The notes: generated by a model from the sequence alone, not told the origin. A stretch of DNA of 64,000 bases from Pseudoalteromonas ostreae (GCF_018069805.1 NZ_JAGPYN010000003.1:215078-279077), one strand, 5' to 3'; shown: positions 1 to 9,260, numbered from the stretch's first letter. Translations and numbers: made by a program.

Positions 1-2
1 TT

Positions 3-1055
3 GTGTCATCAGTTTCATTATTATTATTGTTATTTATGGCTATTTGGATTGCTCGTGGAATTGCTGCTGCCGCCAGTGATGCGGCTGGAAATTTGCGTTT
101 ACTAGGTGAAGGCAAAGGATCTCTCAGTACACAACTGACAGTACGTAGTGAAGATGAAATCGGCCAAGTTGCTATTAACTTCAATACATTTATAGCCTTG
201 TTAAGGGAGTCGGTACTCGAAGTAATGGCAGTGTGTGAACCCTTGATGGAAAACTCGACACGCTTAGTGCAGGGCATGGAGCAAGCCGAAAGTGCGACCA
301 GCAAGCAAACCGCAGATGCTGAAATAGTTAAACAGTCGATGGAAGAAATGAAACAAAGTGTAGGAGACATTTCACACTCGGCAGCAAGTGCTTCTCGTGC
401 TGCGCAAACGGCTGAGCAAGAAGTGGAACAAAGCCGTTCACAGATCCGAACATCAGTCACTGAATCTCAGACCTTAAGCGCGGAAATCAATCGTGCCGCT
501 TCGACGATTAACAAGCTTGCGGATGATACAAAAAATGTAACTCAAATACTTAATGTGATCACCTCGATTGCAGAGCAAACCAATTTATTAGCACTTAATG
601 CTGCTATAGAAGCTGCGCGAGCAGGTGAACAAGGGCGTGGTTTCGCTGTGGTTGCTGATGAAGTCAGAGAGCTGGCATCGCGTACGGCTAAATCAACCAA
701 TGAAATACGTGAACTATTAAGCACTTTAAGTAGTGCCGCAAACGAGTCGGTTAGTGCTATGACATCGGCGCGTGATATGGCCAGTAATAATGCAACAGCG
801 GCAGAAAATACAGGTATTTCAATTGAAAAAATTGCAGAGCAAATGCTTGAAATTAATGGTATGAACTCACAAATTGCAGCAGCCACTGAAGAGCAAACAT
901 CAGTGGCGGCAATGGTGGTTGAAAATGTATCTAATATGCATACATCATTCGAAGATACTATGGCTTCGCTTACTGCGGTTCGTGATGTGGCGAAGAACTT
1001 ACATTATCTGTCTGATAATCTATTGGATGCGACAGCTAAATTTAAAGTCGAATAA
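3..1055 (+). CDS. Methyl-accepting chemotaxis protein, 5' end cut off by the window
   Basis: C-terminal 350 residues of a transmembrane chemoreceptor that signals to CheA/CheW in the cytoplasm. A hydrophobic stretch at the very start is the end of the second membrane helix. It is followed by a HAMP-like segment (about residues 18-75) and a long methyl-accepting coiled coil. The highly conserved hairpin tip is present (about residues 185-235, with [19 protein letters not shown] and the following [12 protein letters not shown]), so the signalling domain is intact. The true start and the ligand-binding domain lie upstream of base 1, so the stimulus cannot be told. It converges on the PstS-like/porin pair and ends at a shared hairpin terminator. 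Confidence 0.95.
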   Translation: MSSVSLLLLLFMAIWIARGIAAAASDAAGNLRLLGEGKGSLSTQLTVRSEDEIGQVAINFNTFIALLRESVLEVMAVCEPLMENSTRLVQGMEQAESATSKQTADAEIVKQSMEEMKQSVGDISHSAASASRAAQTAEQEVEQSRSQIRTSVTESQTLSAEINRAASTINKLADDTKNVTQILNVITSIAEQTNLLALNAAIEAARAGEQGRGFAVVADEVRELASRTAKSTNEIRELLSTLSSAANESVSAMTSARDMASNNATAAENTGISIEKIAEQMLEINGMNSQIAAATEEQTSVAAMVVENVSNMHTSFEDTMASLTAVRDVAKNLHYLSDNLLDATAKFKVE

Positions 1056-1071
1056 CCTTGTAGTTATAATA

Positions 1072-1108
1072 AAAAACGCCTTGTGGTTAGATACCACAAG
1101 GCGTTTTT
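1072..1108. terminator. Bidirectional intrinsic terminator between chemoreceptor and PstS-like gene
   Basis: Perfect 16-bp inverted repeat (AAAAACGCCTTGTGGT, 5-base loop, complement) with A-runs on the left and T-runs on the right, so it can stop transcription from both convergent genes. Confidence 0.9.
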
Positions 1109-1124
1109 ATTTAAGTTAACACAG

Positions 1125-1532
1125 CTAGAAAGTTGCAATTACTTTCACCGCATCACTCACTTTACTGCTATCAATATAGCCAATAGCATCGGCATTACTC
1201 GAAACAAAGTTGATCACCGCCTGGTCATTATCTAGTTTTTCTGGCGGTGTACCTTTACCAGTAAAAACCAATTTTGACCAATAGGCATTAAGTTGGCTAC
1301 TTGATTTACCAATTACTTTGTCATTGAATTCATCTGTTATACTGTTACCGTTTTGATTTACTGGATTTACTTTCACTCCATCCGCAAATGACTTGCTTTT
1401 ACCAAGGTAGATTTTTTTGATTTCATCTTGGTCTATCGTATTGGCATTACCTGTATTTACGATCACAGTAACGCCTGCAAACGCACTAAATGAACAGGCA
1501 GACATCAGGCCCGCTAAAATTAGTTTTTTCAT
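1125..1532 (-). CDS. Small periplasmic PstS-like (phosphate-binding family) protein
   Basis: 135-residue secreted protein related to the substrate-binding subunits of phosphate ABC transporters but about half their length. The N-terminus is a typical signal peptide (MKKLILAGLMSACSFSAFA, cleavage before Gly). The mature part has the pattern seen in short PstS-like proteins of marine bacteria (an IYLGKSKSF segment near residue 45, and an NADAIGYID segment near residue 115). The ATG at 1532 was chosen because an AGGGG ribosome site lies just upstream and the signal peptide begins there; the longer frame to 1622 lies inside the porin gene. It starts 10 bases after the porin stop and is probably co-transcribed. 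No permease or ATPase is nearby, so transport itself is not supported. Confidence 0.8.
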   Translation of the reverse strand: MKKLILAGLMSACSFSAFAGVTVIVNTGNANTIDQDEIKKIYLGKSKSFADGVKVNPVNQNGNSITDEFNDKVIGKSSSQLNAYWSKLVFTGKGTPPEKLDNDQAVINFVSSNADAIGYIDSSKVSDAVKVIATF

Positions 1533-1542
1533 AACCATCCCC

Positions 1543-2688
1543 TTAAAAAACCAAATCAACAGCAACGGCAATAACATCCGTTTCAGTATCTGAGATATCA
1601 TCATTAAAACGGCTAAAATCAACTTTTAGTGCCGCAGATGAGTGAAAGTCGTAACGAGTTCCAATAGTGTATACATCACTTTGTGCACGAACACCATTGA
1701 GTGCCTGATTAATCCCATTATTGAGAGGAGGCACTTGGGTTACTTGATCAAAGCGAGATTTATCATGTTTGTCGTCATTATCTTCATAAGTAAAATGAAT
1801 GATCCACTCATCCATACGATACCCAATCGACGCATAATATTGAGATTGTTTTGCTAAGATACTTTTTTCAACTTCAAACTGTGTGTATTCGGCATCAAAT
1901 AATATGTTGTTATAGTCAATCGAAAAACCCACACCAATAAATGTACCGTCATCTTCATTTATAGCAATATCATCAGCTTGAGTTATTAGGCCGTTGTCGC
2001 GCAGTAATTGTTCAAGGCCATTAATAGCTTGTCCGCCAGCTTCACCATTACTTAAATTAATAGAGGTTTCAGCAACTAAGTAAGCGGCGCGAACACTAAA
2101 CCAATCATACGATAGAGTCCAGTTCACTCCGGCGATGTCGTTTAGTTTGGCTTCATCATTATTTGTAACTGCGACAATGTCACCATCAAAGCCACCATAA
2201 ATAACTTGTAAGGTTGAATCCCAATCTCCTATTTGTGAAGTGTGCAGTAGGCTCAAGCCTTCATAGGTAGAAAATGGAATACTATAAACAGACTGTGGTG
2301 GTCTTACCCAGCGATAAGCATAACCAACATCTAAGAAGTCAGAGTAGCGGTAAAAAGGCACACGCATTTTACCCGCACTGAGTTGCAGCTCATCGGTAAA
2401 TTCGTATGTTAAATAAGCCCATTCAAACTCGGCATCAAAATCATTTTCACCACGGGCTACAATTTGTGCAGTTGCACTGAGCTTATCTTGTAAATCAGCC
2501 GATAATTGTAAAGCAAAAACACTTTCATTTTTAAATGAAATGTCGTTGTCGTACCCATATCGACTGGTATTATCATCTAATGTTTTGCCACCAACAATAG
2601 AGGCAAAACCATTAATACGTACTTCTGCAAATGAGCTTGCAGATGCGCATACAGCACATAAAGCAATTGCGAGAGGAAGTTTTTTCAT
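1543..2688 (-). CDS. Outer-membrane porin (beta-barrel)
   Basis: 381-residue putative porin. A signal peptide (MKKLPLAIALCAVCASASSFA) is followed by alternating amphipathic strands rich in aromatic and acidic residues, and the protein ends in phenylalanine (DLVF), the usual C-terminal signature for barrel assembly. The start at 2688 has AGGA upstream, whereas the longer frame adds a non-signal N-terminus. It is the first gene of a two-gene unit with the PstS-like protein. The porin / small PstS-like pair suggests uptake of an anionic solute, but this is inference. Family resemblance is to porins of Alteromonadales; the substrate is unknown. Confidence 0.85.
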   Translation of the reverse strand: MKKLPLAIALCAVCASASSFAEVRINGFASIVGGKTLDDNTSRYGYDNDISFKNESVFALQLSADLQDKLSATAQIVARGENDFDAEFEWAYLTYEFTDELQLSAGKMRVPFYRYSDFLDVGYAYRWVRPPQSVYSIPFSTYEGLSLLHTSQIGDWDSTLQVIYGGFDGDIVAVTNNDEAKLNDIAGVNWTLSYDWFSVRAAYLVAETSINLSNGEAGGQAINGLEQLLRDNGLITQADDIAINEDDGTFIGVGFSIDYNNILFDAEYTQFEVEKSILAKQSQYYASIGYRMDEWIIHFTYEDNDDKHDKSRFDQVTQVPPLNNGINQALNGVRAQSDVYTIGTRYDFHSSAALKVDFSRFNDDISDTETDVIAVAVDLVF

Positions 2689-2900
2689 TGTGTATCCTAA
2701 GTATATAAAAAATATTGATTTCAAAGACATTCTAGTAGTTAAAGATCAGCTTTGCGATGTAATAAAGGAAAATTTTTAACATATTGAGGAGTGTTGTGAG
2801 CTTGTTTTAGCAAACCTGTAAGGAATGGGTTAATTTATTTTATTGGCTGACTAATTAATGAGCGTTTACTTTTGTTTTTTGAATTAACGTGAAATTATTA

Positions 2901-2971
2901 TACCGAATTTAACAGAAATAACATATAATACCCCTCCAAAGGTAAGATGCTTATGTTAAGCATCTTTTTTT
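2901..2971 (+). promoter_or_regulatory. Candidate promoter and leader hairpin upstream of the TonB receptor
   Basis: A perfect -10 hexamer (TATAAT, 2924-2929) with a weak -35 region about 17 bases upstream is followed by a perfect 10-bp hairpin (AAGATGCTTA, loop TGT, complement, 2944-2966) and a T-run to 2971. The hairpin lies between this promoter and the receptor start at 3023, so it looks like a terminator in the leader (an attenuator). It is too far from the divergent porin gene to serve that. The rest of 2689-3010 is AT-rich intergenic DNA that must also hold the porin promoter. Confidence 0.45.
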
Positions 2972-3022
2972 ATGCCTAAAATTAATTAGGCTGTTCACAT
3001 ATGTTACCCTTTGGAGAAAATA

Positions 3023-5245
3023 TTGAAAATACGTCACCTATCCCAGTTAAGCATTGCAATTCTTAGCGCTTTTGCAACATCAAGCTACGCTCAAGAAGAA
3101 AAAACCACCGCTAAGCAGGATGCTTTTGAAAAAATAGAGGTGACTGCACGTAAGCGAACAGAAAGTATTTTTGAATCTCCAACAGCAATTACTTCTATTG
3201 GTGAAAACCTGATTGATAAAGCTAATATGAGTAACCTTGAAGATATTGGTAAGTATGTTCCTAACTTAAACATTACTCGTTACGGAGTTGGCAATGCCGC
3301 CCATGCATCGGTATTTATTCGCGGTATAGGGTTGCAAGATCATGTTATTACAACGGATCCTGGTGTTGGTGTTTACTTAGATGGTGTTTATTTAGGTCGC
3401 CAAATGGGCTCTAACTTGTCACTACCAAACGTTGAGCGTGTTGAAGTATTACGAGGCCCTCAGGGCACTTTATATGGACGTAATACATTAGGTGGCGCAG
3501 TAAACATCATTACAAAACAACCAGGCGACGAAGGTATTTTAACAACCACGGCTAAGGTTGGTTCTCGTGGGCGTATCGCGGGTGATGTGTATTTTAATAA
3601 TGCTTTGACTGATGAATTAAGCATGTCTGCAAGTGCATCTTACAAACAGCGTGATGGTGTGGGTAAAGCTATTAATTTAGAAAACCCAGAGCAAAAAATT
3701 GGTGAAGAACAAGAAACGAGTGGCCGTGTTGCTATAAAGTGGCAACCTGACACAGACTTTTCCCTGGTTTTTGCATTGGATGCAGTTGATAACGAATCAG
3801 GTCAATCACCGTATACAATTGAACTTACACAAGCACTTGATGCAAATAACTCTGCCAATGGTGATTTCCCACTACTTACTAGCGATATGCTACCAGCAGA
3901 TCCGGATGATTTAGCGTCAACGGTTGCAGGTATTGAGTCAACCTCATATTCAGGTTGGGGTAGTTCATTAAGCCTTGATTGGGCATTAAATAATAGTTAT
4001 ACCGCAAAGTTTATCTCAAGCTACCGTACCTCAGAGTATGAAGGCGGTCTTGATGATGATGCTGTCGCTCTTAATTTATCTGAGTTTCCAGAACAAGGTG
4101 GAGCCGACCAATATTCATTTGAAATTCAATTAAATGGCTCATTTTCTGAGATGGATTTTGTATCGGGTCTTTACTATTTTAATGAAGATGGCTTTACCCG
4201 TTCAGGCCCATTTGTTTTTAGCCCGTGGAATACACCTAATGGTTTATTAAACGATGGCACAACAGCGTCATTCGGTGATTATGGTAACTTCAATATAAAT
4301 CAAGAAACTAACTCATATGCTGCTTATATTAACGCTAGTTACGATTTAACAAATGAGTTAACAGTTGGTGGCGGTCTTCGTTATTCAAAAGATAAAAAAG
4401 TAGCGGATGCACTTTTTCCAAGCTTTCCTGAGCGCAAGTACGTATCAGCCGATTTTGATGCTGTAACCTGGGACGTCAATGCGTCGTATCAGTTAAGTAA
4501 TAACATGAACGTGTATGGACAAATTCAAAAAGGTTATCAAACGGGTGGATTCCCGCCACGTCCATTTGGTGGTCCAGATCAATTTGTATCTTTTGAAGAA
4601 ACAAAAGCAATCAACTATGAGTTAGGCCTCAAAGGTCAGGTACATGAAAATGTATCAATGATGTTGGCTGTTTTTGTAACTGATTACACAGACTTGGCAT
4701 TACCCTTCTCAGATCCAACCGCAGGCGGTGGCTTTGTGACTATTGTTGAAAATGCAGGTGCATCTAAAGCACAAGGTATTGAGCTTGAAACCACTGTTGC
4801 AGTGACAGACGATTTTACAATTCGTAGTGCTGTGGGTTACTTAGATTCAGAGATCACGGAGGTTGATGCTGGTGTGCAAGGTATTGGTAAAGGAGACTCA
4901 CCAGCATTGACCCCACGCTGGACTGTAATGGTTGCACCTTCATACTTTATTGATTTAAATAACGGTGCAACAGTTGCGCTCAATGCTAACTACTCTTATC
5001 GAAGTGATATGCAAGGTCAGTCAGTTTATAATCAAAGTGAGCATATCGATTCACGAGAGTTAGTTGGTTTTAATATCTCTTACCTAAACGCGTATGGTGA
5101 TATGGAAGTAACGCTATATGGTGAAAACGTATTAAATGAAGTATACGATGTGGGTCGCTTGCAGCAATCAGGATTTGTAGGTGTAATGCGTAGTAACGAT
5201 CGTAGCGAGTTTGGTATTAAATTTAAAAAAGACTTTGAATTGTAA
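3023..5245 (+). CDS. TonB-dependent outer-membrane receptor
   Basis: About 740-residue receptor for active uptake across the outer membrane, powered by TonB-ExbBD. After the signal peptide (cleavage near SSYAQEE) comes a TonB box-like stretch (EKIEVTARKR), then the plug domain with typical motifs (VFIRGIG, GVGVYLDGVYLGR, VERVEVLRGPQGTLYGRNT, GGAVNIITK) and a C-terminal barrel. It belongs to the iron/siderophore-type group with a FyuA-like plug, but the ligand could equally be another small molecule. I prefer the TTG at 3023, which has GGAG six bases upstream, over the TTG at 3011, which overlaps that ribosome site. It stands alone with its own terminator and a hairpin-bearing leader. Confidence 0.92.
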   Translation: MKIRHLSQLSIAILSAFATSSYAQEEKTTAKQDAFEKIEVTARKRTESIFESPTAITSIGENLIDKANMSNLEDIGKYVPNLNITRYGVGNAAHASVFIRGIGLQDHVITTDPGVGVYLDGVYLGRQMGSNLSLPNVERVEVLRGPQGTLYGRNTLGGAVNIITKQPGDEGILTTTAKVGSRGRIAGDVYFNNALTDELSMSASASYKQRDGVGKAINLENPEQKIGEEQETSGRVAIKWQPDTDFSLVFALDAVDNESGQSPYTIELTQALDANNSANGDFPLLTSDMLPADPDDLASTVAGIESTSYSGWGSSLSLDWALNNSYTAKFISSYRTSEYEGGLDDDAVALNLSEFPEQGGADQYSFEIQLNGSFSEMDFVSGLYYFNEDGFTRSGPFVFSPWNTPNGLLNDGTTASFGDYGNFNINQETNSYAAYINASYDLTNELTVGGGLRYSKDKKVADALFPSFPERKYVSADFDAVTWDVNASYQLSNNMNVYGQIQKGYQTGGFPPRPFGGPDQFVSFEETKAINYELGLKGQVHENVSMMLAVFVTDYTDLALPFSDPTAGGGFVTIVENAGASKAQGIELETTVAVTDDFTIRSAVGYLDSEITEVDAGVQGIGKGDSPALTPRWTVMVAPSYFIDLNNGATVALNANYSYRSDMQGQSVYNQSEHIDSRELVGFNISYLNAYGDMEVTLYGENVLNEVYDVGRLQQSGFVGVMRSNDRSEFGIKFKKDFEL

Positions 5246-5251
5246 ACTTAC

Positions 5252-5292
5252 AAACTTAAAAAAGGGGCAGACACTGCCCCTTTTTAAGTTTT
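5252..5292. terminator. Intrinsic terminator after the TonB receptor
   Basis: Long hairpin: AAACTTAAAAAAGGGGCAG, 3-base loop ACA, then CTGCCCC with a T-run and a pairing AAGTTT. It can act in both directions, closing the receptor gene and the convergent lipoprotein gene. Confidence 0.88.
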
Positions 5293-5366
5293 GTATAGAT
5301 AAATCTGTATACTTAGGTATAAAAATAGCCAAAAGGCTAGCAAATATAACTAAGCTTTAAAGCCAA

Positions 5367-5735
5367 CTAGTTATTACTTTCTTTGTCATGTTCTTCACGT
5401 GCAGCTTGTAATTCGTCAACGAGCTGTTGGGCTTTTTGCTTGGTTTTTTCTGTTAACTCGCCTGCTGCTTCTTTACTTTCAATCCAGGCATCAAGGGCAA
5501 CTTCTTTGCCATCATCATACATATCAAGGCCAAGTTTTTTACTTTCTTGTAGTAGCTCATCAAGTGATTCACCTTTAAATTGATTGCTGGTTTCTTTTAC
5601 TTCATCCCATGCATCATTAAGTGCTTTTTTAACCTCAGTTTTAGCTTCAGCGGCATCTTTTTTTGCTTCGCTGGCGTCTTCGCAACCGGTTAGTGCTACA
5701 CAGCCTAATAAAACTAAACTTGTTAATTTGTTCAT
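5367..5735 (-). CDS. Small helical lipoprotein
   Basis: 122-residue predicted lipoprotein of unknown function. It has a type II signal peptide with lipobox LTGC (Cys18). The residue after the Cys is Glu, not Asp, so sorting to the outer membrane is expected. The mature part is almost entirely charged amphipathic helix rich in Ala, Glu and Lys, with repeating 11-residue-like spacing reminiscent of apolipoprotein-type or LEA-like helices. It converges on the TonB receptor and diverges from the acetyltransferase. No family-specific function can be assigned. Confidence 0.75.
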   Translation of the reverse strand: MNKLTSLVLLGCVALTGCEDASEAKKDAAEAKTEVKKALNDAWDEVKETSNQFKGESLDELLQESKKLGLDMYDDGKEVALDAWIESKEAAGELTEKTKQKAQQLVDELQAAREEHDKESNN

Positions 5736-5830
5736 ATTCGTTCCTTTGTATAATAATTATGTCCCGAGGAATATTTCCTCTGGTACAGTATTGATGGCAA
5801 TCTTAAAACAAGCAATATACAGGCAAGAAA

Positions 5831-6367
5831 ATGAATATACCTCGAACAGCACGACTTAATTTTAAATTAATGGATGAAAATGACAGTGCGCTACTGTTTG
5901 AACTCGATAACGACCCACAAGTTATGGAGTACCTTACTCGTGGCAAGACGACGACCATGAGCACTATCAAAGACGTTTTTATTCCGCGCATGCAAGCCTA
6001 CCGCAATCCACAACAGGGCTGGGGGCTTTGGCAAGTTAACCTTAATGATAATGACAGCTTTATTGGTTGGATATTAATTCGGCCAATGGGTTTTTTTACT
6101 GCAGAGCCTGATTTTAGTGATATTGAAATTGGCTGGCGCTTTAAACGCACAAGTTGGGGTAAAGGTTACGCCAGTGAAGCCGCGCAAGCCGTTGCCGATG
6201 TGATCATCGCCAATGCTGAGATCAAGGCACTTAGCGCCACTGCACTAAAAGACAATAACGGCTCGATTAAAGTGATGGAAAAGCTGGGTATGCAGTTTAT
6301 TGAATACTATACCCATAGCGACGAGTTCGGCGAGTTACCAGCCGTGCTATATCGAAAATTTGTGTAA
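5831..6367 (+). CDS. GNAT-family N-acetyltransferase (RimJ/RimL type)
   Basis: 178-residue acetyl-CoA-dependent transferase. The start TARLNFKLMDENDSALLFELDNDP is typical of the RimJ/RimL-like subgroup. The acetyl-CoA binding region is visible around residues 100-120 (EIGWRFKRTSWGKGYASEAA, with Gly-Lys-Gly-Tyr in the loop), followed by the usual NNGSIKVMEKLGM segment. The acceptor is unknown; relatives modify ribosomal protein N-termini, small amines or antibiotics. The ribosome site is weak. It is a single gene between the lipoprotein and ggt. Confidence 0.85.
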   Translation: MNIPRTARLNFKLMDENDSALLFELDNDPQVMEYLTRGKTTTMSTIKDVFIPRMQAYRNPQQGWGLWQVNLNDNDSFIGWILIRPMGFFTAEPDFSDIEIGWRFKRTSWGKGYASEAAQAVADVIIANAEIKALSATALKDNNGSIKVMEKLGMQFIEYYTHSDEFGELPAVLYRKFV

Positions 6368-6459
6368 AGTTATTCATTGTAGTTTGACCCTTGTTAACTG
6401 AATGTGTATTAATGGGGTTAATAAAATAATCAAAAAATAAAATCAACAAGGAATTAAAT

Positions 6460-8130
6460 ATGTTTGCAGGTGTAAAACATTTACTGATTTTTAGTGTCAT
6501 TGTAATGCAGTTACACATAACGGCATTGGCAGCTAGTGGCAAAACAGCCCAAGCAGCAGTAGCTATGCCCGATAATTACAGTAGTGACGTAGCAAGAGCC
6601 ATTTTGGAGCAGGGCGGTAACGCGGTTGATGCAGCCATTGCTGCGCAGTTTGTATTAGCCGTTACTTTGCCTGAAGCGGGAAACATTGGCGGTGGTGGTT
6701 TTATGCTGATCCAAAAAGACGGGCAAGGCGACTTTATAGATTACCGCGAAACAGCTCCAATTGCCGCCCATCGCGATATGTATTTGGATGACAAAGGTAA
6801 TGTGGTTGCCAATAAATCGGTATACGGCATTCACGCCAGTGGTGTACCCGGTAGTGTGGCTGGCATGTGGCTTGCTCATCAAAAACACGGCACACTTGAT
6901 TGGAAAACCCTTGTTGAGCCTGCAGTAAAGTTAGCCGAGCAGGGTTTTATTGTTCACCCTAAATTAGCCAGCAGTATTGAGCGCTACATTGCCCGCATGG
7001 CTAAAAAAGACGTAACAATTAACTTTGCTGATTATTTTGCCAGCGCTAAAGCGAATCAAAACTTTAAGCAACCTGAGCTTGCAGCCACGTTAAAACGTAT
7101 TCGCGAGCAAGGTAAGGCAGGATTCTATGAAGGCGAAACTGCTAAAATCATTGCCGATTTTATGGCTGAACATGGCGGGATCATTACGCAAGCGGATTTA
7201 AAAGCCTATCAAGCAAAATCACGTACCCCAATGAAAGCAGCTTGGAACGCTTACCAAGTACTCACATCACCACCACCAAGCTCCGGCGGTATTGCAATAA
7301 TACAATGGTTAAAAATGTACGAGCTGACTAAACCCAAAGCAGGGCTTGAGCATAACTCCACTCCATATATTCATTTATTAGCAGAAATTGGCAAACGCGT
7401 ATTTGCTGATAGAGCAGAGTATTTAGGTGATCCAGACTTTTTTGACGTGCCAAAGAGCGAACTAATCGCCATGGATTATCTTAAAAAGCGCAGTAGCACC
7501 ATCACACTCGATAAAATATCGACGACTGAAAACATTAAACCTGGGTTATATGAAAGCGAACAAACCACGCATTTTTCTATAGTTGATAAATGGGGTAATG
7601 CAGTATCGAATACCACCACCATTAATTTAGGTTATGGCAGTGGTGTAGTCGTTGCTGGCGCGGGCTTTTTGCTTAACGATGAAATGGATGACTTTAGTGC
7701 CAAACCAGGGGTGATGAATGTATTTGGCGCGCTCGGTGGTAAAGCCAATGAAATCCAGCCGCATAAGCGTATGCTTAGTTCAATGACGCCAACTATCTTA
7801 CTCAAAGGCAATAAAGTTAAAATGGTTACCGGCTCACCTGGCGGCACCACCATAATAAGCTCGGTGTACGAATCTATTTTAAACGCGGTTGAATTTAATA
7901 TGAGCGCCGATGAAGTGGTAAATAGCCCGCGTTTTCATCATCAACTTTGGCCTAAAAATGTGATCCGTCATCATGCAGGGTTAGATGCAAGCGTTGTTAA
8001 AGCACTAGAGAAAATGGGCTACACCTTAGACGAGCGCCATTTTGGTGATATGCATGTGATTATCGAACGTGATGGCAAACTAGATGCCGGCTCAGAAGCG
8101 TCAGGGCGCGGTAAGGCGATGGTGTTTTGA
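6460..8130 (+). CDS. ggt: Gamma-glutamyltranspeptidase (glutathione hydrolase)
   Basis: 556-residue precursor of the periplasmic enzyme that cleaves gamma-glutamyl bonds in glutathione and transfers or hydrolyses the glutamyl group. It has a signal peptide to about residue 24, a large-subunit region with GGNAVDAAIAAQ and GNIGGGGFMLI, and the autoprocessing site. Thr369 in the ESEQ/TTHFSIVD context corresponds to the N-terminal nucleophile of the small subunit. The downstream NDEMDDFSAKPG, PHKRMLSSMTPT and TGSPGGTTI segments match the substrate pocket. Length is normal. AAGGA lies upstream of the ATG. It is followed directly by group II intron debris, so it marks the left edge of the accessory region. 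Confidence 0.96.
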   Translation: MFAGVKHLLIFSVIVMQLHITALAASGKTAQAAVAMPDNYSSDVARAILEQGGNAVDAAIAAQFVLAVTLPEAGNIGGGGFMLIQKDGQGDFIDYRETAPIAAHRDMYLDDKGNVVANKSVYGIHASGVPGSVAGMWLAHQKHGTLDWKTLVEPAVKLAEQGFIVHPKLASSIERYIARMAKKDVTINFADYFASAKANQNFKQPELAATLKRIREQGKAGFYEGETAKIIADFMAEHGGIITQADLKAYQAKSRTPMKAAWNAYQVLTSPPPSSGGIAIIQWLKMYELTKPKAGLEHNSTPYIHLLAEIGKRVFADRAEYLGDPDFFDVPKSELIAMDYLKKRSSTITLDKISTTENIKPGLYESEQTTHFSIVDKWGNAVSNTTTINLGYGSGVVVAGAGFLLNDEMDDFSAKPGVMNVFGALGGKANEIQPHKRMLSSMTPTILLKGNKVKMVTGSPGGTTIISSVYESILNAVEFNMSADEVVNSPRFHHQLWPKNVIRHHAGLDASVVKALEKMGYTLDERHFGDMHVIIERDGKLDAGSEASGRGKAMVF

Positions 8131-8249
8131 TCGCAGCTTTAAGCGGTAAGTCATAAGTTGTAAGATTGTTCGGTGTTAAATTAGGCGATTGTAGTTGGGG
8201 GGAGGGTAACGAAGCCCAATTACAAAAAGGTTTCAGGGGCTAGGTAACT

Positions 8250-8581
8250 AGGTGTTAGGGGAGTGACTCGTAGGCGCGAGTTTACCTCGTGCAGTACGCA
8301 GTTTAATGAAATTGGGTGTTAGTGAACGACTCGCCATAGCATTTGGTATCACCAGCACCAAAAGTAGGCGGTTGGAAGCGAAGGCCCTTGTCGAAGCTCA
8401 AAAACAAAAGTAATTAATATTGCGCTAGGCAATGACTATTTAGCGTCACAAGGTTTAGTGTCATTGAGAGATATTTGGATCAATATTCATTACGGGAGAT
8501 GAACCGACCATAGCACTTTCTGCTAATGAAAAGCGCATGATGGGTGGTGTGGGGGCCGGAGGAGACCTCCTGCTACCCGAT
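8250..8581 (+). mobile_element. 3' remnant of a group II intron (group IIC-attC type), domains V-VI and RT tail
   Basis: The right end has features of a bacterial group II intron 3' end: GAACCG at 8501-8506, a GGTGGTGTGGGGG segment, a hairpin GGAGGAGACCTCC and the terminal CTACCCGAT at 8573-8581. The next bases TAGGT are the bottom strand of an attC R'' core (ACCTA-AC). This is the site used by group IIC introns that target attC. The intron is in plus orientation, opposite to the neighbouring cassette gene. Upstream are scraps of its reverse transcriptase. The left boundary is a guess, and the 5' half is gone. 8131-8249 holds nothing else recognisable. Confidence 0.65.
8270..8502 (+). pseudogene. 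C-terminal remnant of a group II intron reverse transcriptase/maturase
   Basis: Two overlapping pieces in different frames look like the last ~75 residues of a group IIC intron-encoded protein. Frame 2 reads RAVRSLMKLGVSERLAIAFG and on to a stop at 8413. Frame 1 from about 8422 reads ALGNDYLASQGLVSLRDIWINIHYGR then TGA at 8500. The LMKLGVS and LVSLRDIW..HY patterns are typical of class C maturase tails, so a frameshift separates them. The catalytic RT domain is absent; this is a dead remnant. Confidence 0.55.
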
Positions 8582-8586
8582 TAGGT

Positions 8587-9255
8587 TTAATGTGTTTGCG
8601 TTGAGACAAACTTAGCTGCGTTAAAGAACAGTTTCTTCTTAATAAATTTATTACTATCAATATCTTGAAAGGTTAGCTCTAGAGTAAACTTCATTTTTGG
8701 ATCAGGCGTTTCTGAATCAAAAACGAGCAAATACTCAACCCAACCTGATTTCATGCACTTTTCATTCTGGTTTCTTAACCTATCTTTGACCAAATGAAAT
8801 GAATCTAGCTTTAGAATATCCCAGTCAATATATTCATAATCACAGGTTGGCTTGGGATCTCGCCATTTCACCATTTGCACTTTAACATCATCGTTTAAAT
8901 CTGATTTAAAAGGAAAAAAGTTAATCTTATTCAATTCTCCTTTTACACTTACGCTAATCTGAAATAGGGTTTCACCAACTGAGCCCATATATGAGCCTTG
9001 CCTTTCAACTGGGATAAAAAATAACTCAAAATGGCTATCTGTTCTCACCGAGTTATAGGGTATAACTAGAACCTCAAAATCTTCAAACTTTAACTCTTTT
9101 GAAACCGCATCATCATAATATGTGTATGTTTTATTTGGATCAAAAGTTGGTTCGGCTGTTATGCTGCCTACACTACCAATGTGATAGCTTATATTGGCAC
9201 AACTAAATAGAAAAATTGTACATATCGAAATTAAGAAGCTCTTTGCCAGTTCCAT
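8587..9255 (-). CDS. Hypothetical lipoprotein carried as an integron-type gene cassette
   Basis: 222 residues with a type II signal peptide (lipobox LFSC, Cys19) and a mostly beta-rich mature part; no known family recognised. The ATG at 9255 replaces an upstream TTG at 9273. The distance from the last base of an attC site to this ATG is only 5 bases, and the AGG of the attC GTTAGGT core serves as ribosome site. At its other end the TAA stop touches ACCTA, half of a second attC core interrupted by a group II intron. The gene thus has the compact form of a gene cassette in minus orientation. Function is unknown; the predicted location is outer membrane or periplasm. Confidence 0.7.
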   Translation of the reverse strand: MELAKSFLISICTIFLFSCANISYHIGSVGSITAEPTFDPNKTYTYYDDAVSKELKFEDFEVLVIPYNSVRTDSHFELFFIPVERQGSYMGSVGETLFQISVSVKGELNKINFFPFKSDLNDDVKVQMVKWRDPKPTCDYEYIDWDILKLDSFHLVKDRLRNQNEKCMKSGWVEYLLVFDSETPDPKMKFTLELTFQDIDSNKFIKKKLFFNAAKFVSTQTH

Positions 9256-9260
9256 TTTAA

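Noticed and set aside
8306..8413. A separate 35-residue gene
   Set aside because: Its sequence fits the tail of a group II intron maturase and it is better explained as a remnant.
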